Assembly: GCA_937996535.1 (NCBI GenBank)
Contig: CALKVF010000036.1
Location: 1 to 19,417 of the forward strand
Length of the DNA stretch: 19,417 bases
From: an uncultured Novosphingobium sp.
Lineage (GTDB): Bacteria; Pseudomonadota; Alphaproteobacteria; Sphingomonadales; Sphingomonadaceae
Direction of reading: 5' to 3'
The notes beneath the pieces are model-generated. The model was not told the origin of the DNA and ran no database searches. It saw only the letters and a program-made list of their open reading frames with translations. Numbering within the stretch: the stretch's first letter is position 1; each line of letters opens with the position of its first letter. Of the stretch, positions 15,021 to 19,417 are shown in pieces. The translations under genes were made by a program, and so were the position numbers.

Positions 15021-15107
15021 ATCGCATCGACATGGTCCCGTTCAGGACCGGCGAGCAATTGAAGCGCGCCTATGGCGAAGCAATCGCAGCTTGGCAAGAG
15101 GGGAATG

Positions 15108-15272
15108 TTACTCTTGCGCGTCTTCGTCGGTCGCGCGGGGGCCGGGCAGGGCATAGCCATCGTCGAGCCATTTCACCAAGTCGCGGTCACGGCAGCGGGT
15201 GGAGCAGAACGGGGTATGGGCCTCGACGCGCGGTTTCCCGCAGATCGGGCACTTTCTGGGCGCGGTGGTCAT
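15108..15272 (-). CDS. yacG: Zinc-finger protein YacG (DNA gyrase inhibitor family)
   Basis: A 54-residue protein, typical of the YacG family (about 55-65). The zinc-binding cysteines are Cys8 and Cys11 (KCPICGKP) and Cys23 and Cys27 (FCSTRC), followed by the family signature RDRDLVKWLDDGYALPGP (about 28-45) and an acidic tail. E. coli YacG binds GyrB and inhibits gyrase; whether that holds in alphaproteobacteria is not established by the sequence. The start ATG (15272-15270) overlaps the RNase E/G-like gene stop (ATGA), so translation is coupled. It is the fourth protein gene of the infA-maf-RNase-yacG cluster. Confidence 0.92.
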   Translation of the reverse strand: MTTAPRKCPICGKPRVEAHTPFCSTRCRDRDLVKWLDDGYALPGPRATDEDAQE

Positions 15273-16219
15273 GGCTGGTGCGCCTGGGCGAATCCGCCGT
15301 CGAGCGCAAGCGCGGGATCATCATGCCAGTGGATGACCCGCCCGGTGCGCCGCGCGAGTTCGTCCTGCCATTCCGGGCGCAGTGCCGCGCGCACGGCCGG
15401 ATGCATCGTGATCAGCAGCGCGCCGGGCTGTTCGACCCGCTCGGCCCGGCGCAGCACCATGCGCGCGCCCGCTGCGGCGCGGGCCAGCGCGAAGCGGTGC
15501 AGCAGCGAGGGCCGTTCGAGCCGGGCGACGAGGTGGACGATGCCAAACCCGTTCATCGCGGTGCGCTCGTGCGGCCAATCGGCGAGCGCCTCGGCCAGCG
15601 CCTCGTCCACTGCCTTGCGGTCGGCCTTGTCGGAGAGGGTCGGAAAATCGATCGCGATCGAACCGGCCAGATCAAGCCGCCGCAGCGCCAGCGTCAATTC
15701 CGGCACGGCCGCCAGCGCCAGCGCGCGCGGCGGCAGATCGCCGTCGATGTCGATCACGGTCATCGCCGGGGTGGGCGTGATGGTCAGCGCGCCGCCGGCA
15801 AAGGCGATCGCCCCGCTCCACGCATCGGCGAACACGTCTTCCCACAGGCCGCCAGGAAAGCGGTGGACGCGGCGGCCTTCGGGCGCCGGGGCCGCGCAGG
15901 GCGCATCGGTGGTGGGGCGGGCCTGGGCGCGTTTGAACCGGCCGGCTTCGGCCAGCGCGGCGCGCGTGACCTTGAGCCGCAGCTCGGCGCCTTCGGTAGC
16001 CTCCTTGGGGAGATTGTCGACCAGCGCCTCCTCGCCATTGGCGAAGCGGGCGGTGCCGCGCCGCGAGCCAGCTGCGCGCGCGATCAGGCGGGCATCCTCG
16101 ACCTGTCCGGCTGCCAGTGCGCTCGGCCAATCGAGCCGGGCTGCCAGCACTTCGCCGCTATCGCTGACCAGGACCGCGCGGGTTTCGCCGATCCCGTCCT
16201 CGATCAGCCACTCAGCCAA
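15269..16219 (-). CDS. rng: Short RNase E/G-family ribonuclease
   Basis: A 316-residue protein with the catalytic core of RNase E/G. Asp157 in TVIDIDGD and Asp191 in SIAIDFPT correspond to the two metal-binding aspartates of E. coli RNase E (303 and 346), and FGIVHLVARLERPSLL (225-240) matches the conserved segment after them. Residues about 1-100 look like a degenerate S1 domain. It is far shorter than E. coli RNase G (489 residues). After the core I see no C-x-x-C zinc-link and no small C-terminal domain, so tetramer formation by the usual zinc link seems impossible. Its role could be rRNA or mRNA processing, but activity is inferred. It overlaps maf by 8 bases and yacG by the ATGA overlap. 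Confidence 0.8.
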   Translation of the reverse strand: MAEWLIEDGIGETRAVLVSDSGEVLAARLDWPSALAAGQVEDARLIARAAGSRRGTARFANGEEALVDNLPKEATEGAELRLKVTRAALAEAGRFKRAQARPTTDAPCAAPAPEGRRVHRFPGGLWEDVFADAWSGAIAFAGGALTITPTPAMTVIDIDGDLPPRALALAAVPELTLALRRLDLAGSIAIDFPTLSDKADRKAVDEALAEALADWPHERTAMNGFGIVHLVARLERPSLLHRFALARAAAGARMVLRRAERVEQPGALLITMHPAVRAALRPEWQDELARRTGRVIHWHDDPALALDGGFAQAHQP

Positions 16220-16787
16220 GGGGGAAGCCTGCGCTCTTGAGCAAGGCGCGGGTTTCGAACAACGGCAGGCCCATCACGCCCGAATGGCTCCCGCCAATCC
16301 ATACAATGAGGCCTTCAAAGCTGCCCTGAATGGCATAGCCGCCCGCCTTGCCGTGCCATTCGCCGCTGGCGACATAGGCTTCGATCTCGGCCTCGCTGAG
16401 CGGCTTTACCCGCACCACGGTTTCAGAGAGACGTTCGCGCAGCGTGCCATCGGGGTGCGCCAGCGCGACAGCCGACAGCACCCGGTGGCGCCGCCCCGAA
16501 AGCAGGCGCAGGCATTCGCGCGCAGTGGCTTCGTCTTCGGCCTTGGGCAGAATGCGCCGCCCCACGGCCACTACCGTATCGCCCGACAGCACAAAGGCCC
16601 CAGCGCCATTCACCGCTGCGGCCTTTTCGCGGGCCATACGCGCGGCATAGGGGCGGGGCTCTTCGCCCTTCAGCGGGGTTTCGTCGATATCGGCTGCGGC
16701 GATTGCAGACGGGACCAGGCCCAGCCGCGCGATCAGTTCGCGCCGCCGGGGGCTGGCCGATGCAAGAACAAGCTGGGGGGCGCTCAT
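16212..16787 (-). CDS. maf: Maf-family nucleoside triphosphate pyrophosphatase
   Basis: A 191-residue Maf protein. Maf enzymes hydrolyse non-canonical or excess nucleoside triphosphates to monophosphate and pyrophosphate and were first linked to septum formation. Visible motifs are LASASPRRRELI (8-19), AADIDETP (31-38), LSGDTVVAVG with Asp70 as likely catalytic residue (67-76), and GKAGGYAIQG (146-155). The last motif resembles the dTTP/UTP-specific YhdE branch rather than the YceF branch, which I take as moderate evidence for that specificity. GGAG lies 8 bases before the ATG. It begins 14 bases after infA and overlaps the RNase gene by 8 bases, so it belongs to the same operon. Confidence 0.93.
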   Translation of the reverse strand: MSAPQLVLASASPRRRELIARLGLVPSAIAAADIDETPLKGEEPRPYAARMAREKAAAVNGAGAFVLSGDTVVAVGRRILPKAEDEATARECLRLLSGRRHRVLSAVALAHPDGTLRERLSETVVRVKPLSEAEIEAYVASGEWHGKAGGYAIQGSFEGLIVWIGGSHSGVMGLPLFETRALLKSAGFPLG

Positions 16788-16801
16788 GGGCGCCGCTCCG
16801 C

Positions 16802-17047
16802 TCAGTACTGGCCGGGGCCGCCGCGGCCGGGCATGAAGCGGTAGGTGATCCGGCCCTTGGTCAGATCGTAGGGGGTCAGTTCGACCAGCACCTCATCGCC
16901 CACCAGCACGCGGATGCGGTTCTTGCGCATCTTGCCGGCGGTGTGGCCGAGGATTTCGTGATCGTTTTCCAGACGGACGCGGAACATGGCGTTAGGCAGC
17001 AGTTCTACCACCGTGCCACGCATTTCAAGCAGTTCTTCCTTCGCCAT
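16802..17047 (-). CDS. infA: Translation initiation factor IF-1
   Basis: An 81-residue single S1/OB-fold protein that binds the ribosomal A site during initiation. It follows the family throughout: MAKEELLEMRGTVVELLP, MFRVRLEN, the KMRKNRIRVL loop (40-49) and VELTPYDLTKGRITYRF (55-71). Most IF-1 proteins stop at about 72 residues; this one adds about nine, PGRGGPGQY, after the usual end. It is first in the minus-strand cluster infA-maf-RNase E/G-yacG-tRNA-Phe and is divergent from the outer membrane receptor gene. A possible -10 (CTATGG at 17094-17089) lies 42 bases upstream, without a convincing -35. Confidence 0.97.
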   Translation of the reverse strand: MAKEELLEMRGTVVELLPNAMFRVRLENDHEILGHTAGKMRKNRIRVLVGDEVLVELTPYDLTKGRITYRFMPGRGGPGQY

Positions 17048-17164
17048 CCGCGCTCAATATCCGTCTAGGGTCAATAACATTGGGGCGCGCCATAGCGGCG
17101 TGTGGCGCAAAAGGGAAGCCTTTGGCGTGATGCAGTCGCGCAAGGGGCGCAGGAATGATGCAAC

Positions 17165-17185
17165 CGCGTGACAATTTGTTACGCG
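17165..17185. promoter_or_regulatory. Operator-like 21-bp palindrome upstream of the receptor gene
   Basis: The left half CGCGTGACAA (17165-17174) and right half TTGTTACGCG (17176-17185) flank a single central T. Nine of ten base pairs are complementary; only positions 17170/17180 mismatch. The core GTGACAA/TTGTTAC looks like a site for a dimeric helix-turn-helix repressor. It lies 92 bases before the receptor ATG and 117 before the infA ATG. The binding protein is unknown. Confidence 0.5.
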
Positions 17186-17268
17186 CCCGCGCCTTGCCAA
17201 GCCCGCGGGCATGTCGCAACAGCCGCCCCTACGGGAGAGGGCCCTGGGCAAAAGGCTCGATTTGTATT

Positions 17269-17272
17269 GAGG
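17269..17272 (+). promoter_or_regulatory. Ribosome binding site of the receptor gene
   Basis: GAGG lies 5 bases before the ATG at 17278, in an otherwise T-rich leader, and supports that start together with the signal peptide that begins there. Confidence 0.65.
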
Positions 17273-17277
17273 TTTTC

Positions 17278-19417
17278 ATGCAGCGCATTTCCCTTTCCGT
17301 TCTGACCCTGCTGGCCTCCACTGCGCTGAGCGCGCCGGCCCTGGCGACCGAGGTTGAGGCTGAGGCTGGGGCCGATGCGGTGCAGGCACAGCCGGCGAGC
17401 ACGGAGGATGATGCCGAGCAGGCCGCTGCCAGCCCTGGCGAGATCGTGGTGCTAGCCTCGCGCATCAAGGGCCAGGTTGATGCCCCCGAAGCCCCGATTG
17501 CGACGCTGGATGAAAACGACATCGCCTCGCTCGGCGCGTCCTCGGTGTCGCAGCTGCTTGAGCGGATCAGCCCGCAGACCGGATCGGGGCGCGGGCGCGG
17601 CAGCGGTCCGCCGGTGGTGCTGGTCAACGGCCAGCGGATTACCAACTTTCGCGAGATGCGCAACTATCCGCCCGAGGCGATCCGCCGGGTCGAGGTGCTG
17701 CCCGAGGAAGTCGCGCTGCGCTTTGGCTTTCCGCCCGATGCGCGCGTGGTCAACCTGATCCTCAAGGACAATTTCCAGAACCGCCGGGCCGAGCTGGGCT
17801 ATGGGCTGCCCAGCCACGGCGGCTTTGCGGTCAGCGGGCTGGAAGCCACGCTGCTGCGCATCCACGGGCCGCAGCGGCTCAATCTCAACGCCACGATCGA
17901 TCACACCACGCCGCTCTACGAAAGCGAGCGGGGGGTGGTGCAGGCCGCCGCGAACCTGCCCGATGTGGCCAGCGATCCGCGTCCGGCGGACTATCGTTCG
18001 CTGATCGCGGAATCGACCAATTATGGCGTCACGGCCAGCTGGTCGAAGGGGCTGGGCAAGGACGGGCTGGGCGGATCGCTCAGCCTCAGCGGCGGGGCCA
18101 GCAAGGCGCACTCCACCAGCTTTACCGGGCTCGACGTGGTGCGGCTGACCGCACCGGGCGGCGCCAGCCTGCTGCGCGTGCTGGGCGATCCGCTGCGCCG
18201 GCAGGTTGATACGACCACGGTGCAGGGCGGGGCCGGGCTCAATACGTTCCTCGGCGCCTGGCAGTTTTCCGGCACGCTTGATGTGAGCCATGCTGAAAGC
18301 ACGACCCGGATCGACCGCCGCGCCGATACCGCCGGGCTGGTTGCATCGGCGGCGGCCGGCACGCTGGCAATCGGCGGCCCGCTGCCGGTGCTGGCCGATG
18401 CGGGTAGCGACACGGCCAGTTCGAACAGCGACGGGGTGACCGGACTGGTCACGCTGACGGGCCGTCCGGTGCGGCTGCCAGCGGGTGACGTCATGGTCAC
18501 GCTGCGCAGCGGCTATGCCTGGTCGACCATCGACAGCCGCGATACCCGTGCGGGCGGCAGCGCGGCGAACCTGACGCGCGGGGATCTCTCCGCTGGGCTG
18601 AACCTCGCGCTGCCGCTGACCAGCAAGCGCGAGAATGCGCTGGGCGCGCTGGGCGATTTTGCGCTCAACCTCAGTGCAGGGTGGGACCACCTGTCCGATT
18701 TCGGCGATCTCATCGACTGGAGCGCCGGGCTAAATTGGGCTCCGGCCAAGCCGCTGTCGCTGGGGGTGAGCTACATCGTCAACGAAGCCGCGCCAACTTT
18801 GGCACAGCTTGGCAGCCCCACGGTCCAGACCTTCAATGTCCCGGTTTATGATCCCAGCCGGGGCGAAACCGCGCTGGTCACGCTGACCACGGGGGGTAAT
18901 CGTCAGCTCAGCAGCGAACGCCAGCGCGACTGGGAATTCTCGCTCAACTGGCAGTTGCCGATCCCCGGCCGCTCAAACCTGGTGGTCGAATATTTCCGCA
19001 ATCATTCAAGCAATGTGTCAGCGAGCTTCCCCGTGCTGACCAGCGCGATCGAGGCGGCCTTCCCGGGGCGGGTTACCCGCGATGCAAATGGCCGGCTGAT
19101 CGCGATCGACCAGCGTCCGGTCACGTTTGCCGAGCAGGCCGGTTCGCGGCTGCGCTGGGGGCTCAATCTCGATGGCGCGATCGGCGCGGCGGCGCCCGGC
19201 GGCAAGGGTAGCCGCGGCGGGATGATGGGCATGATGGGCGGCCCGGGCGGCGGCGGTCAGGGGCGCTGGAATATCGGCCTATTCCATACCGTGCAGTTTA
19301 ACAGCACGGCCACGATCACGCCCGGCGGCCCAGTGCTCGATCTGCTCGGCGGGGATGCGCTTTCGGCCAGCGGCACGCCGCGCCACAGCCTCGAATTCAA
19401 TGGCGGGATGTTCTACC
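17278..19417 (+). CDS. TonB-dependent-receptor-like outer membrane protein, C-terminus cut by window edge
   Basis: The frame is open for 713 codons to the window end with no stop. A signal peptide (1-24, ending SAPALA) is followed by an Ala/Glu-rich linker and GEIVVLASR (54-62), similar to the TonB-box region of sphingomonad receptors. A short plug follows (about 70-165), with VVLVNGQRI (113-121), PPEAIRRVEVLPEEVALRFG (131-150) and ARVVNLILK (155-163). The rest alternates polar and hydrophobic strands ending in aromatic residues, as in a 22-strand beta-barrel. A Gly/Met-rich insertion (about 642-661, with GGMMGMMGG) sits between two predicted strands and is probably an exposed loop. The ligand is not identifiable. 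The plug is preceded by an Arg/Gly-rich stretch, GSGRGRGSG (102-110). It is divergent from infA and probably independently regulated. Confidence 0.78.
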   Translation, partial: MQRISLSVLTLLASTALSAPALATEVEAEAGADAVQAQPASTEDDAEQAAASPGEIVVLASRIKGQVDAPEAPIATLDENDIASLGASSVSQLLERISPQTGSGRGRGSGPPVVLVNGQRITNFREMRNYPPEAIRRVEVLPEEVALRFGFPPDARVVNLILKDNFQNRRAELGYGLPSHGGFAVSGLEATLLRIHGPQRLNLNATIDHTTPLYESERGVVQAAANLPDVASDPRPADYRSLIAESTNYGVTASWSKGLGKDGLGGSLSLSGGASKAHSTSFTGLDVVRLTAPGGASLLRVLGDPLRRQVDTTTVQGGAGLNTFLGAWQFSGTLDVSHAESTTRIDRRADTAGLVASAAAGTLAIGGPLPVLADAGSDTASSNSDGVTGLVTLTGRPVRLPAGDVMVTLRSGYAWSTIDSRDTRAGGSAANLTRGDLSAGLNLALPLTSKRENALGALGDFALNLSAGWDHLSDFGDLIDWSAGLNWAPAKPLSLGVSYIVNEAAPTLAQLGSPTVQTFNVPVYDPSRGETALVTLTTGGNRQLSSERQRDWEFSLNWQLPIPGRSNLVVEYFRNHSSNVSASFPVLTSAIEAAFPGRVTRDANGRLIAIDQRPVTFAEQAGSRLRWGLNLDGAIGAAAPGGKGSRGGMMGMMGGPGGGGQGRWNIGLFHTVQFNSTATITPGGPVLDLLGGDALSASGTPRHSLEFNGGMFY

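Larger units (their letters stand above)
17048..17277. other. Divergent control region between infA and the receptor gene
   Basis: This 230-base stretch is the longest gap in the window and shows no gene on either strand. It should hold promoters for infA (leftward) and the receptor (rightward), but I cannot see a good -35/-10 pair for the receptor. It contains the 21-bp dyad at 17165-17185 and a perfect 10-bp palindrome, GCCCGCGGGC, at 17201-17210. A run of interleaved GC repeats lies at 17222-17250. Confidence 0.6.

Noticed and set aside
15072..16844. 590-residue plus-strand frame across yacG, the RNase and maf
   Set aside because: It would oppose three overlapping, motif-supported minus-strand genes, and its composition is Ser/Arg/Ala-rich shadow sequence.

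Overview
The window reads as ordinary chromosome from a high-GC alphaproteobacterium, most likely a sphingomonad (Sphingomonadales). The main clues are a sphingomonad-style TonB-dependent receptor, a very short RNase E/G joined to YacG behind infA and maf, a korAB pair, and a 2-oxoacid and hydroxybutyrate oxidising gene content. No phage, insertion sequence, CRISPR or toxin/antitoxin genes are visible. Almost all the sequence is coding, and no gap exceeds about 230 bases.

Layout. (1) 1-1167, minus strand: a zinc metallopeptidase of the YpfJ family overlaps by one base the start of an FMN-dependent alpha-hydroxy-acid dehydrogenase that runs off the left edge. (2) 1257-6896, plus strand: D-3-hydroxybutyrate dehydrogenase, a secreted M28 peptidase, then guaB, an RsmB-type rRNA methyltransferase and a small exported TPR protein; the last three form a tight cluster. 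(3) 6922-8379, minus strand: an HSL-type esterase followed 9 bases later by the Nudix hydrolase rppH. (4) 8572-12902, plus strand: korA and korB (2-oxoacid:ferredoxin oxidoreductase), then a DNA photolyase. (5) 12915-14747, minus strand: a DEAD-box RNA helicase with a DbpA-type RNA-binding domain and a basic repeat tail. (6) 14945-17047, minus strand: a translation/RNA cluster read infA, maf, short RNase E/G, yacG, tRNA-Phe(GAA). yacG (54 codons) is short and easily missed. (7) 17278-19417, plus strand: a TonB-dependent-receptor-like outer membrane protein cut by the right edge.

Functionally the region mixes central carbon metabolism (hydroxybutyrate, 2-hydroxyacid and 2-oxoacid oxidation), purine synthesis, RNA maturation and decay (RsmB, RppH, RNase E/G, DEAD-box helicase), translation initiation and DNA repair.

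I found no clearly new multi-gene system. The most unusual signals are small. A perfect 12-bp inverted repeat places the photolyase start codon inside a potential hairpin, next to a possible internal promoter. A 21-bp near-perfect operator-like palindrome lies in the infA/receptor divergent gap, and paired palindromes lie in the ypfJ/bdhA gap. A minimal RNase E/G lacks the usual zinc-link cysteines but is translationally coupled to the zinc-finger protein YacG.
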